Counted from the stretch's first letter, positions 35,911 through 49,039 are shown. The stretch: DNA of 64,000 nt from Synanceia verrucosa (GCA_029721515.1 CM056562.1:13053335-13117334); one strand, 5' to 3'. Notes: generated by a model not told the origin, from the letters alone. Made by a program: numbers and translations.

Positions 35911-38261
35911 GTAAGTAGCATTTTTTAGTTTGCAGCATAATAGCCTATAAGGGCATTTAAAAAGCTTTAAAATGGTATATTGTCTTGTAAATCACTACGG
36001 TTGGTAACAGGTTGCAAAGCGCTATAGTTTAGTATAAAATATTGACAGACCTGAAACACATAAGGCACTGCTTATTACCTTTGATGGCTGTCATGCAGTT
36101 AATGTTCAAAAGCATTTCTGTTGCAGTAAAATATAAACAACTGTGCAATAACATGATGTATTATCAAAAAGAGGCTCTGCAATTGTATGCAATTCTGACA
36201 GACTGGGAAATTCGTTCAGCCGGAGGAGATGCAAGTATATTATGTGTTTGGTGTCTCGGTGAACAAGTTAGGAGCAGGAAATGTCTCATAATATGTATTA
36301 AATCTACCTCATTATTTTATCTTCTAATAGGAAAATCATGCTAATTATGCAATTTATGTCTCATGGGCTGAGCGTTTAATGTATCAAAATGACCAAAAGG
36401 TCACTACGGGGTTTACTGTGGACTTATTAAATTGGAAATGCATACTCATTAAATTGTCCATATTTTGAAGAGACTAATGCATTTTTGTTCACAACTACGC
36501 TTTTATTTGAAAAGTTTAAAAGAAAAATTTTCTGGATTACCATATAGAAATCATTGCTGTTGTTTTATAATTGCGTTAAGTCATTTAGTGACTTCACATT
36601 TTGTAAGTCATATGTAAAGCAGGTGAAGACACAGACAGGAAATGCATGGATGCATATGGCAAATGTCAAGTGAAACACAGCCACTCATGAAACATGATCT
36701 GTTCTCTTTCTGAAAAAAATACACCATTTTTACAGAAAACATAGTTGTAGCTAAGCTAATGTAGCAAAGTTTGGATTGAAGTACAGAGGGAGGATATTTA
36801 AAATAAACAGGATTGGTCTGGTCTGTCTGCTAGCTGCAGGGTTAATTTTCTTTGAATGCTTGTTGAAGTGATGAATGAAAACTGAGTTTGTGAAATTTAG
36901 GCTGTGAATTGTGCATCAAAGTTCAAGTGATTTCTCATTTTTCTCTGTGTGTTTTATTCTGTGCTTATTGTGCTGATCCATCTGTTTCCAAAGATGCACA
37001 CTTTTGGTTCAAGAAAACATTTAAGACTTTCGGTTTTGCAAGGCACAGCTCTACTTAGGTAGTTCTTTGAGGGGTTTTAAGCCAATAATGTTGATCTGTT
37101 GCAGCTGCAAAAAGGCCTTGGGAGCTGCATGCTGCTTACAAACTGTGCAATGAGGACCATGGGGCCTTTTTCCAACAGCTGCTTATTTGCTAACAGATTG
37201 CAGCAGTGAGGCAGATGTGTCATAGATTAAGTCTTTTTTTTTCTTTAGACAAAGACCGATAACTTCCGGTGTCTGCACGCCTAATGTTCAAGTTTAAAAA
37301 TTTGTGTGTGATGTCTGTAATAAATATGAGATCTAGGCTTTGGAATCCCTGAAGAAGCCACACGATGAGGAGACACAAAGGAGAGATTTACAAGTATTTC
37401 AGAACCTTTCAAATATCACAAGTATTGCAATATTTTTTGTCTGAAGGACAGCATGTCAATAAATTATTTATTTTATTATTTAATTGATAATTTCAACCAT
37501 TCAAAATTAACTTTGGTATTTTATTAAAATATATTGTGGCAGTGAACTTCCTTCATAACAACTGCTCAGCAATGGTCTGTAAGCCATTTATGAATTGCTC
37601 AACCACATTTCAAAGTCAATGCTTTGCATTTTTTACATTTCAGTGTTAAAATATTACTTTTGTTTCCTCTAATCATTTATAATTGTCCTTGTCTGTATAC
37701 TTTGTTTACTGTAATCAAAAAATGATGTTTGGCTTTCAGTGGTTTATTTCTAGTATTCATTTTCTTATTCCAATTTTTCTTTGTAGTGATTTCAGGATAA
37801 CTGAAGGACAAATGCTAATTTTTCTCTCTATATAATAAAATAGTCAACATAGGGTTCTATGACAAGGTTTCAAAATTGCCCCGGAACAAAATCCAAATTC
37901 TCTGGCTCACACTTAATACTCCAAATCCAAATAAAAAGAATTTTGTGTGACATTAGGGGCATATTCAAATTTCAACCAATATTTTTCTAGTCTGGCTGTT
38001 CTCACCATATTTTTTTTCCTCTGCTCATTATTCAAATAGGGACAGTTTTTGGAAACCCCCCAGCAGAGCCTTGTTTACAGTGCAGCCATTCCTCTCTCTG
38101 AACACCGTGTCCCATAGAGCTTTAGCTTATTTTGGAGAATTGCGGTCCCTGAAGGTGACTTAGCAGCAAAAATGAGATTATGTTCTATTGCCAGGGGTAA
38201 GGAATAGGAGTCTCCTGGAGGTATCTAATTTATCAAGAGATGACGGCACCCCCACACACAC

Positions 38262-38288
38262 CTCCACCACCACCACCACCACCACCTC
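38262..38288. repeat. (CCA)n microsatellite
   Basis: About eight CCA/CAC units, which give a proline-rich chance frame. Confidence 0.9.
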
Positions 38289-38646
38289 CATCACCAAAAG
38301 GCCCACAGTGTACAAATTATATTAGACAAAGTGTAACAGGTCCCCTCCAGTGTATGAAATACAGATTAGCATGCAATCAACCAGCAGCACCTCAGACCAT
38401 CAGACAGAATTTTGGCATTGAGGAATTCTGAAATACCTTTCACCATGTGACTACTTTCATCCTGCATACAAAGAGGAATGTAAATTAAACTGGTACCTTG
38501 GAAGGTAATGGACAACAAGCCATTCATCTCCCGAGCCATGATTAAATACCATAACGCAGATTGCAATTTTGACATAGGAAACCATGCTGGATGGTTGGAG
38601 GATGGTTGAAGGATGCTGTAATGCTGGAATTGAAAAAATAGCTATA

Positions 38647-38694
38647 GTATATATACGTGTATATATACGTATATATACACGTATATATATATAC

Positions 38695-38744
<50 letters not shown>
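38647..38744. repeat. TA-rich array with TACG/CGTA interruptions
   Basis: Runs of TA broken by TACGTG, TACGTA and CACGTA units at the 5' end and then pure (TA)n. The interrupted part is nearly self-complementary. Confidence 0.95.
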
Positions 38745-38747
<3 letters not shown>

Positions 38748-39304
38748 CAGAAATCCAGACAATTCAAACATATTTCACACGTTTGCTTTCTATGAAAATT
38801 CTTTTCCATAGAAAATGTTCAGTGGCCATATTGTATGCTTGATAAAGGCTTTCACCATATACCCAGAAAGGCATGAAAAAACAGGCTTACATATTATCAG
38901 GAAGGTGGGTGGAATACATCTGCATGGCAGTAATGTAGAAATTTAAGACAAGCGTAACACTTCCACAGTTTAAACTGATTTCCACAGGAAAAATCTTTTT
39001 TTTTGTGAGTGGGAGGTTTTATTCTGCAATATTTGTGTTTGTATCTTAAAATGTAACAAATATAAATGAATACACACAAAAACAAGCAAAAATGTGTCAG
39101 AATGCCCTTTTGACTGCCCAACAACAAATGAATAAACAGCTTTCAAGTGTATATACAGTATTTTTTGTTGGTTATATTGAATGATGTGTTTTGCTGTTAT
39201 AATTAATAGACTCTGACTAAATTACTATGCCAGGACAAGTGCAGATGTAAGGTGTCGCTATATTTCAGTGGTAATCTAATTGTGTTTCCTTTTTTCTATT
39301 GCAG

Positions 39305-39426
39305 AGTTATGAGTGTGTGTGTCACTCTGGCTGGGAGGGGGAGTTCTGCCAACAAGAAATTGATGAATGTTTATCGCAGCCCTGCAAAAACAACGCCACC
39401 TGCACAGACCTTCTCAACAACTACAA
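39305..39426 (+). CDS. eys: eys exon 20 of window: end of EGF23 and first half of EGF24
   Basis: The acceptor is TTTTTCTATTGCAG and the donor GTAGGT; phase 0 in, phase 2 out. It reads SYECVCHSGWEGEFC and then IDECLSQPC, CKNNATC, ending at the Lys codon after LLNNY. EGF24 carries calcium-binding, O-glucose and O-fucose signatures, and NNAT is also an N-glycosylation sequon. Confidence 0.95.
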
Positions 39427-40177
39427 GTAGGTGTGCGAGCTGGCCCGAGGGCGCTGTCCTCACAAGGTGCATCAGTCACTTAATAAATGCAGAAAAAGGA
39501 GCCGTTCAGAGATAGCAATATGTCCTTCCACCGGCAGCGGAGATAATGAATTGCAGATGGCAGGTAAAACAAATGAGTCAATCAATGGCTCACAGCATGA
39601 AAAGGTTTCAGGGGATCTGTGACTCATTGGAGGAAAAAGCTGGTGTATCTGCTCCAGCTAATGCCCCCCTCTCACTGGGGAGACGTAAAACTGCTTCAGG
39701 TGGAAAAAGCTGGGGGATGAAAAGAAATGCAAGGTGGAGTGGTTGTGCTCGGGTACTCACTGCCACCAAGTGGAATATTCACCCGCCTTAAGAGCAGATA
39801 CTTCAGAAATCTCAGTCTTTCAGTCCCTATCTCTCTCTCGCTCTGTCTCTCAGTCTAGCATGCATACATTTCCATTTAATCCCCACTCAGTGCTCTAACC
39901 TCCTGTGTCCTACATTCAGCTGTCCAGAATTAAAAGCAGCTCTGACCAGTAGTTCAATTAACCTTTAAATTCCCTGCTCTGTCTTCACACAAAGATCCAG
40001 GACTGCCGTGCCAATACATGGGCTGCACCACTGTTTACTAGTTTATCTGCACAGCACCACCTCAGTTTTCATTGTTAGCCTGAGAGAATGACTCCCTCAA
40101 CCCATACAAAAATACTAAATAGGTATTTCTTTTTATTTAGACTTAATTTTAATATATGGCTCTCTGGTGTATCCAAG
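39427..40177. other. eys intron, 0.75 kb
   Basis: Less AT-rich than its neighbours. Open frames here do not resemble EGF or any family I know. Confidence 0.7.
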
Positions 40178-40437
40178 ATGTCTGTGCTCACCAGGGTGGA
40201 CAGGTGTGGACTGTGCAGAGGATGTGGATGAGTGTGATTCTGGGCCTTGTCTAAATGGAGCTCATTGTCAGGAGTCAGATGTACCTGGGGAGTTTTCCTG
40301 CACCTGTCCCCCCTTCTTCAGTGGCCCCTTGTGCAACCAGCCTTATGACCCCTGCGACCCCCTCCACAATCCGTGCCTGTACAACTCCTCCTGCCTGACA
40401 CGCTCCAATGGAACAGCCTTCTGCAGATGCCCAGCTG
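40178..40437 (+). CDS. eys: eys exon 21 of window: end of EGF24, EGF25 and EGF26
   Basis: The acceptor is GTATCCAAG, an AAG site with little pyrimidine tract, chosen because it completes a Lys codon and opens at CLCSPGWTG. The donor is GTGAGT; 260 bases, phase 2 in and 1 out. EGF25 (VDECDSGPC) has an O-glucose consensus and a loop QESDVPGEF. EGF26 (DPCDPLHNPC, CLYNSSC) has a wide C1-C2 spacing and an O-fucose consensus overlapping an N-glycosylation sequon. Both loops match human EYS as I remember it. The longest intron of the window follows. Confidence 0.95.
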
Positions 40438-41769
40438 GTGAGTGAACACACCTCCACGACCTTATACTAGTTAGCCCACTTTTCAAGTGTAACTACACCA
40501 TTTTGTTCAGTAGGTCTGCACGCCCTGAGTACTTTACTAAAATTACTAAAATTATAGAAAAATGCAGGTTAATCATTTACATCATTGATCTAAAAAAGAA
40601 GATGAAAAATAGTACTGTCCCTCCTTTGTATTGCTTCTGAAATGTATGAGATTTTTCAGAAAGTTACCATTTCAACAAAGACAGCAGTTGTTTTGTTGCA
40701 CATGAATCAGGTGTTGCACTGCACTCCTGACACCTCTGAAAAAAAACAGTGATGGTTTTTCATTGCAGTGATGATTTAAAGGGTTAAACTGTGTATTTTT
40801 CACTATTTATTTATTTATTTGTCTTGCTACTGTATTAATTGCAATAGGTTTCCTAGATTTTCACATGTTTGTTTTTTATTTATTTTATTTTTTCCAGCTG
40901 CTAGCGTGCAGTGTGTAGTGTATAAGATCCAGAAGAGACGTTTCGATTTGAGTGCAAGTCAGCTGCTGAAAGTTGCAAGATCGATTGATGATGGCAGTGC
41001 AGCTGATAGTAGTGTACTGGCTCTTATGATCATTTAACATCATTTGCCATGATATCCTCAAACTTTGTTACCAGCATTTTTTAGTCAGCAAATGTTTACA
41101 CATTCACATGCTGCCGTCTTCATTCAAATGCGGCGTCATTTTCATCTCATTGTATAAAACAGATAAAAACATTACTGAATTTTTCCAAGAGTTAAGTAAA
41201 GCCAAACAGCAGTACGCAGTTTCTGTACAGAATAATGGGGTTGAAACAGCATGGTCCTTTTGAGTCTCAACAGCCTGGTGCAGAGTTTAATTATGATAAA
41301 AGGGATGTTCAGGGCACCTTTTTTCACATGCTTGACCAATGGTTACAAGTTACATGGAGCTACAAGCTAACCGTGCTGCTATTAAGGAACTGACTGCACA
41401 AGGCACAAGCAACTGGAAACAGGGACAAATGCAGTGACTTTGTTCAGCGAAGCAAGTTAAGCTGCCCTCACTGCTTCATCTGTGGCTAAGTTTGACAGCG
41501 TGCTATTGGTGTCTCCAAAGAAAACAGGAAGAAGCCCAGTGTGGTCAGCACCTGTGTGGGCACTGGTCGTGCCCAGCTCCCTGTGCTCCAAGGCCGGTCG
41601 CAGCTCCACTCCACTGTTGATACATCTGAACGTGAGCGTGGATGCTGGCGTACGCTACATTTCCTGGCATACGCTACTTTGATACATGAGGCCCCTCGGG
41701 GTTTCCAGCTTTGGCAGATGTTCCCCGCTGGTTTCCAGTGGTCTGTGTCCGAAAAAAAAGACAAGAGTT

Positions 41770-42290
41770 TACGACTTCCAGGACTTGAATCACAAATTTG
41801 TCCCTGACCATAACCCTCTTCCACACATCCAAGATTTGCTGGATAACTCGGGGTTCTACTTGTGATTCACCTGACAGCCTTTAGCATGCCCTGGGGGCTG
41901 TAAGAGGGGATTCACCTCCCATTAGGCCTTACCAATGCCCCAGTAGATTTTCAGAGGTGCATGGAGGGGGTCATTGATGGTCTAAGGGATGAGTGCTGAT
42001 CACCATACTTGGATGACCATGTCGACAGTTGAGGAGGGTGCCTCACTATCTGTAAGAGCATGGTGTTAAGCTACGTCTTAGAAAATGCAAGCTTTTCAAA
42101 ATGCAGGTCAGGTATTAAGGATCCCTAATGACCAGTAAAGGTGTTCAGAATAGCTTGATGTCGTCCACCATCTGAAAGATAGGGAGACAAAGAATGTTGG
42201 TGAGCTCTGGGCTCTCCTTGGGTTTTTTTTTTTTTGGGGGGGCAATTACAGGACCTTCATACAGGACTTTTCTAGGTTAGCCAGACCCCT
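41770..42290 (+). pseudogene. Gypsy reverse transcriptase remnant
   Basis: Recognisable RT blocks lie in different frames, including a VPDHNPLPHIQDLLDN block near 41800 and a PYLDD catalytic motif at 42003-42017. The two catalytic Asp codons are intact, but stops and frameshifts before and after prevent a continuous product. Confidence 0.82.
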
Positions 42291-42379
42291 TTTTAAGCTC
42301 ATAGAAAGTCCCAGTGGGAGCCACTTCAGCCAGATGTAACAAGACCAAGCCAAAGGTCTCCAGTAGTGGCCAGATCCCA

Positions 42380-42760
42380 TTCAAATCACCTGTCCAGTGG
42401 ACACCAGAACACAGTGCTGTGGTGGCATGCCTTGTTGACATGTTGGCCACCCATCTTAGGCCAAACTTTGAGCTGGCCTTTTTTCTTCACACTGATGCAT
42501 CAACTGAAGGTCCTGGGGCAGTTCTCTGTCAGCAGCAGGGAAACAAACTGTGTGTCATTGCTTTTGGGTCCAAGCTGAGAAGAATTACCACCTCCATTCT
42601 GGCAAGCTGGAGTCTCTTGCACTTAAGTGGGCAATCTGCGATAAATTTAGGGACTATCTCTATTATGCACCCACCTTCACAGTGTCCAAGGATAATGATC
42701 CCCCTAACTTATGTTTCGAGCAAGGCCAAGTTAAATGCAGTTTGACATTGGTGGGTGAGT
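42380..42760 (+). pseudogene. Gypsy RNase H remnant
   Basis: HTDAST near 42488 contains the first RNase H Asp. A second block (LALKWAICDKFRDYLYY) lies in another frame from about 42615, so there is a frameshift near 42580-42600. The remaining catalytic positions were not traced. Confidence 0.82.
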
Positions 42761-43149
42761 TTAGTTAGCCAACTTCCATTTCATCAGGTATCAGCCAGGC
42801 AAGTCAAACACAGACGCTGAGACCCGCTCACAGTAATTCCAGTCTCACTCTATGACCACCTCAAAGAGTACACTGAGGCAATGCCCCTAGATGTTATCTC
42901 TGCCATCTAGCAGGGGCACAAAGCAGTGAGAGACAGTGATGTTCCATGGGTGGCCGCATTGCAGCTGCATTCGTAAACACATCCTAATGGCATTCCAGTC
43001 ATCCCAGAAAAAGTCAGAAGAGCCCAGAAGGAAGATGTTCTCATCTGTGAGGTGATAATCCTCAAAAAAAGAAGGTGGAGGCCAAACAACAAAGACAAAA
43101 GACAAATGGGATGAGAGAAATGCAAAACAGCAGCTGAAAAGATATTTTC

Positions 43150-44130
43150 AGACTTCATTCCATGCTTCGGGTGTCTTGAAAAGCTACATTGTGACCAGGG
43201 CTGTGAGATTGAGAACCACCTTTTCCAAAGACTTCAACAACTGTCTGAAATTGCACCCTATCATCCCCAGGGGAATCCCATTGAGCAGTTGAGCAAGACA
43301 CTAGAAATGTTACGCACACTGCAGGAGGAAAAAAAGGAGTGAAAGGTCCATCTATCACACATTGTCCATGTGTACAACCCTACGAGACATGAGAGTACAA
43401 GCTACTCCCAATTCTTCCTCCTTTATGGCAGAGCACCTGTTGATCTGCTTTTCGACTTGAAACCTCACCAAACGCCTCAGTCCAGACAAGAGTGTGCACA
43501 AACATGGGCTTCTCGTATGCAGGAGGCATACAAAATCACTTGTCAAAAGCATGGTGCTGCAGCCTGGAGATTGGGTGCTTGTCAGAAATCTGTCGCAGTG
43601 GGGCGGCCCAGGAACACTCTTACTTACTGGGAAAAGAGGATTCATTGTGTCATTGAAAGGACTGGAGATGGACCTGTGTACGCAGTTCAGCCAGAAACAA
43701 AAGAGCGAACTCTCCGTGTCCTGCATTGAAACCTATTGATGCCTGTTAAGGATTTGCACTTGGACTCAGGCCAGCACACTCCATGCACACCCAGGAAAAG
43801 ACAAAATTGAGCAGACAAACAACAGAGAGGTGGTAGAACAAAGAGTTAGAACAGCCTAAGGAAGAAGAGGAATACACATACTGTCCGCCAGCTGGGGGAG
43901 TAACACAGACAGTTCAAAGCCAGCAGCCACATGAATCTGACCCAATAGCAATGCTAGATCTCGTGCTACCACCAGCAATGGCTGCTCCCCCACCAACCGA
44001 GAACTACAGGAGGAACCCAGTGGACAATGGAGAGGAGGCTGTTTCAGAGGAGCATGCAAACTATCATGAGCATGCCATTGAGCCATCACAGGAACAAGTG
44101 CCACCTGTGAGGAGGTCAACATGAGCAGAG
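43150..44130 (+). pseudogene. Gypsy integrase remnant and C-terminal tail
   Basis: Integrase core signatures HCDQG near 43187 and YHPQGNPIEQ near 43254 correspond to the second Asp and the Glu of the D,D,E triad. The zinc-binding part and the first Asp are missing or rearranged. A GPY/F-like module (GDGPVYAVQPETKERTL) near 43670 and a tail near 44105-44165 follow. Frameshifts separate these blocks. Confidence 0.82.
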
Positions 44131-44959
44131 AGACCTTGAGAAATGCTCACTTATGACCACCTTGGGCAAACCTAATGTTTGCTTGTGTCCCTTATCCTAT
44201 GCCATTCTACCCAGCTGCTCCTGTACCTTGTTATTAAAATTGAATTTGTGACTATATACCCGCTAAGTCGTGAAACCAGACCATTGAACAAATACTTACA
44301 CCTACCTCTTGTTAGTCTGGTTCTAGATATCCGGAGCCATCTCTTAAAAGGAGGTAGTAGGTTGGGAGGAGGTTGAAAATCATCATTCTGCGCTAGTCAA
44401 TTGTCATTAATTTCATGGTGATCAGTCACGGCACCAAATGACTTGAGGAAAATCCTGAGGATGTCAAAATCATTTGAATTGAAGGACACTGTTGGTTGTC
44501 ATTCTTTGCCTGGCAGTAGTACACCCCTTCCTCAATCATTGGCTGCTGTGTCATGGTTCATGTTTCTACAGTATTTTTGCAAATGTAAGTTACAGTAATT
44601 AGCTTGAGGTAACATAAGGAAATGTGTTTCAAACATCAAAACTAGCATAGCCAGTTAACTGTGAGTAAATTTGGGTCTCCATATGCAAATTAGTTTCACT
44701 TCTGGTCACTTGTTAAGAGGTCATTGTGACGCCGTATTAGTGCAAGGCTAAGTGATTTGTAAATGTTGCACAAAGGTTTTATAACCATTATATTAGTGTA
44801 GTATGAGTGTTATTGTACTGTACTGTATGTGTTAAAGTATGAGTGAGTATTGGTATTTGAGAAAGGTAAATGTGTGTTTTTGGTCATATATTTTTGTACA
44901 CTGTCATATTTTAGTTGAGCCAATTCTTATTTATGTTATTTAAGTTATTTTGGGTTCAT

Positions 44960-45079
44960 CCATACACTCACATTCACACTTACAGGTAATTTAAACTCGA
45001 CAATTAACCTAATTAATGGGAGGAAGCCATAGTACCTGGAGAGAACCCAAACAGACACCACTGCACCACCGTGCCGCCC
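44960..45079. mobile_element. SINE-like fragment with 14-bp target duplication
   Basis: 120 bases flanked by an exact direct repeat TATTTTGGGTTCAT at 44946-44959 and 45080-45093. Inside it reads GGAGGAAGCCATAGTACCTGG and ends CACCACCGTGCCGCCC; the reverse complement GGGCGGCACGGTGGTGCAG is a head sequence common in fish tRNA-derived SINEs. The tRNA-like A and B boxes are missing. The orientation is probably minus relative to eys. Confidence 0.75.
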
Positions 45080-46331
45080 TATTTTGGGTTCATGTGCACT
45101 TAATTTACTTCAGACAGACATGTTTGATATTAGATTTAACATGTTTGAATTAGATTTTACATAGATTTTCTTTGTGGAACATGTTTTCAGTGTGAAAATT
45201 AACTTTCAAGCAACAACTTTTGGCTGACATGCCTCTTGTTTTATCGGCTACACAGATCACCCTTGTCTGTGTAACCTTTGCTGCTGGTCCAGATTTCCTC
45301 AACGTCTGCCACTGGTAACATATACAGTAGCAGTATTGGGTTATATACAGTATTCAGTTTGAGCACTGTGATGATTGTTTTATTGACACAGTACGTTGCA
45401 GTAGTGAGTTGTCAGGCAGATCAACTTTCAATTAAATAATTGTAATTTAGTTTTTAAAAATCAACATAACATAAAGCCTATAGTAAATAATTTTGACTAC
45501 ATCCTATTAGCCTAATGTGTACTTGTCAGCACTTAATACCTGTGGCTTGTCATTGCACTCAGTTCTTGATTAAATAGTTCTTTTTCTTTTGCATTAAGCT
45601 GTCACTTATATTCCTGTCTTTCATTCATTAACTGCCCAAACATGTCATCTGGATAAACCCATTAGCTCCCATCACCGCAGCAAAAGATAAAAAAGCCTTT
45701 TAACTGTGCCTCTACCTTCTCCCATATTTTGGTCACCACAAACACAATGGCTTGAAAAAACAGTCATTGTTAAATTTGAACATTGTGTTACAACTGTAAA
45801 TGACACTATTTTTAACAAATAGTTAGTAATTGCACATTACCATAAATCCAAATTAAATAAATGCTTTGGATTTATTTTTCAAATTTTAAAATATGTAACT
45901 ATACTGCAAACCATTCATTCTAATCATATGTCTATTGATATTCAAGGTTATCAATAGCATGTTCATAAGGGACAAACAGAGCAACTTCCACTGGTCCTCT
46001 AGGGCATTGTTTGTACATGTAGTTTGTGCCACAGGACATTTAATGAACCTGGATGCATACATGCTGATTAAAAGATGTAGCTTCATCCCCTCTGGGAATT
46101 CAAGCTGTGGTTAGCAATGAATGTTAACGTCTATGGATTCAAATGACAAAGGTTTCACAATGAAAGGGATAATCAAAAAAAAATCAATAGACAACAACAC
46201 TCCTCTGTAAATTTGTGTGCTAGATTTTTACAATAATCAAGTTTCTTTGTGCATGTGAAGCATACTGGTTGTACACACCCACACACACATTCAGAAGAGG
46301 CTCAGGCAGTCACATCCATTGAGACTTGAGT

Positions 46332-46332
46332 T

Positions 46333-46365
<33 letters not shown>

Positions 46366-46390
46366 ACATACACACATACACACACACACA
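46332..46390. repeat. (CA)n with TACA interruptions
   Basis: CA array with several TACACACA units. Confidence 0.95.
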
Positions 46391-46452
46391 TCTGAAATTC
46401 AACACATCAGATCCAATCCATGTTTAATTCACAAGCTCTGTCAGTTTTATAA

Positions 46453-46453
<1 letters not shown>

Positions 46454-46508
<55 letters not shown>
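46454..46508. repeat. (TA)n array
   Basis: About 27 TA units, 60 bases after the CA array. Confidence 0.95.
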
Positions 46509-46511
<3 letters not shown>

Positions 46512-47456
46512 CAAAATATAACAGTAATATAACAAATAAAAGGACGATTCACTTTGTTAAAATGACCTGTTATGTCATTAAGAGTAAGTGCCATAATAGC
46601 TTAGAAATTATTAGGGATATATGGGGTTTTAACATTCAAATATATCCGTGTGCAGGTGAAGGTGCTGGAGTTGTGCTTTACCTAATGGCTCTATCAGCGT
46701 CAAAATGAAAAGATGTTGCCAGATATAAATAGAGCGACTGGGTTTATTTCAGAAGCCTTCCTTGGAGTGGAATAGGAAATTAGGTGCAGGCTGCATACAT
46801 TTCACCAGGAGCTTTGCGTGGGTTTGGTCGTCGTCACTTCGCACAAGGATTGTGACTCACTTCTCTCCATTATTATTCACCATAAATCCTTCCTACATTG
46901 ATACTACTCAATGAACACAGAACTGTTATGTGATCTGTGGCTTGAGCCCAGTGCAGCAATTTTACAGACTTGTTATTTACCATTCAGTGTAGGTTATTTG
47001 TCAGGGAAAATGTGTAGGCCTTAAATTATTTCCAGGCTTAATTAAATTTGAATCTGTCTGCCTATGTCTGTCAGATTTACTGCTTTAAGCAAGTCTCATC
47101 CCACGCGCACATGGTGGACATCACACAGTAAACATAATAAAGGTTAACTTGTAATAAAATCATCACCAGTTATCCATTTTGTCCATGACTTTCAGTTCTG
47201 CTGATTTGCATTGTGTGAGGCATAGAAGTGCAGGTTATGTAAATGGACTGAATTGAAGGGGTAGGGTTTGATGCATTGATATGAGAATAATAGCACAGTC
47301 AAAGACCTTGGTTGTGTAATTGGTACAAAATGCAGTATGGCAGCAGCGTTAAAACAAGCTCATGTGTATTTAATTTTTTTTATTTATTTTATTTATTTTA
47401 AGTGTATTTAAACTGCATTAAAATGAACACATTCCAACTGTGTTCACACTCAGATA

Positions 47457-47467
47457 ATATATATACA

Positions 47468-47547
<80 letters not shown>
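47457..47547. repeat. compound (TA)n(TG)n array
   Basis: TA array with one CAG interruption near 47466, running directly into about 11 TG units. Confidence 0.95.
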
Positions 47548-49036
47548 ACTGTATATGACAGCAGCACCATGCCTCAGGGTAGACATGAAGGCAGACTGTT
47601 AACAAGGCCACATTATTGAATACGTCAGTCTAGATGGGATGTATTTTTCAATTAGAGCACCAATATAGACATGAAGACATTGGATCATTTGAAAAATTTA
47701 GATGTATAAATAGCTATTAATATTTCCTTATGTTGAAAAAGAATAAACATTGTATGATATTGTTGAGTTTTTGTAACTCTTATATATCTATAGTCTCTGG
47801 TTTTTTATCTAATTCACCTTTGCTGAAACCAAAAATGTTATGTGCATAATGCAATAGACATACAGTAGTACAGCCATAGTCATAACAAGAACTCACAATA
47901 GGTAAATACCATCTCATTTAGCTTAAATGTAGCTGTACTAAGCTGTTCTATCTAAAATCTTTACCACTACTTTTTCATTATTTTATCTGTGTTTTGGGTC
48001 TCATCTTTAGATTTTAGTTCCATGGTTTTTAGCTAGTTATTGACTGAAGAGGCACATACCAGGTGAAGATACCCAGGAAACAACAGTAATACTCTGATGG
48101 TAGACATTCACTATCAAACTTTTTTAATAGCCTAATAGCCAGTCTTCTGACAGTACCTGATGGCAGCTGACAGGGGTCTGTCATTAAAGATAAGCGCTTT
48201 AATAATGGGTTTAATGGTCTCTTTCAACTACTGCTGCACTGAATGTGTTCTGAAACAAAGTGTGCAGCCATAGTTTTCCCAAGACACTTCACTAGACTGT
48301 ATCAGTCTCAGAAAAAAAGGTGATGTGGCAACTTTGGTGTTCATCAGTTCAACGGGAACTAAAAGGCAGGCATTAGGGGGTGCCTACTGGGAGTAGCATT
48401 AAAGAAATTGTAAAACACGGTGTTTTGTCTACAAAGGCATTCTGTGAGAACCTGCAGGCCAGAATAAAACCAGAGCCAGCTGAAAGAATTATCTGAAAAA
48501 GAAAATATAAGGGAAGCAGTTATCACTCTTGATTGTAGAGAGCTCATGTAGGGAGTTTTTGTTCTTCTTAGCAGTCACTCTCTGCTGAGGCTCTGGCCAG
48601 GAGGCCTAAGTCATCTTGCCTGACCAGCACAGATGTTCCACTTTCCTCTTAATGAGGAGCCTCAGCAGGGAGTGCCAAACCTGATAGAAGAGCAACCTGA
48701 AAATGGGCGAGTTAGGTTAGAAGTCAGAGCGAAGGTTACTGGCGGACAACCACAACAAATGAAACAAACGCGTATAGCATCACTCACCACACATTACGGT
48801 ACAAGACAGAGTTACAATAGTGCTCTGTACACAATCTTTCAGGTTTCAGTGTCCTTGCTCGGTTTGCTGAGTTTGCACAGTTTGCATGTAAACTGCAGCA
48901 GATCACATCTGATCCAGGATCTCTCTTGCATGTCCTTCATGTCTGTCCTTCAGTCTGTCTAAAGGCAAAAATATATTCTAGGCTTTTTCTTTTCATTGAA
49001 TTCCGAACATTCAAGCTTCATGGCAGGCAAAACAAT

Positions 49037-49039
<3 letters not shown>

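Larger units (their letters stand above)
35911..39304. other. eys intron, 3.4 kb
   Basis: Contains a (CCA)n tract at 38262-38288 and a TA-rich array with TACG interruptions at 38647-38744. Nothing else recognised. Confidence 0.75.
41340..44375 (+). mobile_element. decayed Ty3/Gypsy LTR retrotransposon
   Basis: Pol-type blocks occur in the Ty3/Gypsy order: reverse transcriptase, RNase H, integrase. Upstream, a short stretch at about 41354-41440 may be a gag remnant (uncertain). A purine-rich run at 44346-44372 sits where a polypurine tract would be expected. I could not find a matching pair of LTRs, so the outer limits are approximate. Several frameshifts, stops and an apparent internal loss between RNase H and integrase show it is dead. 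It lies in the same orientation as eys. Confidence 0.85.

Noticed and set aside
38457..38811. Tyr/Ile-rich frames over a TA array
   Set aside because: These are translations of a simple repeat, not proteins. The same applies to 46319-46708, 47398-47602 and 48926-49111.
40819..41037. 72-residue frame after a pyrimidine-rich stretch and CAG (ends at 40898), looking like an exon
   Set aside because: It has no EGF cysteine pattern, ends in a stop and lacks a fitting donor. Exon 22 already continues EGF26 from exon 21 without it.
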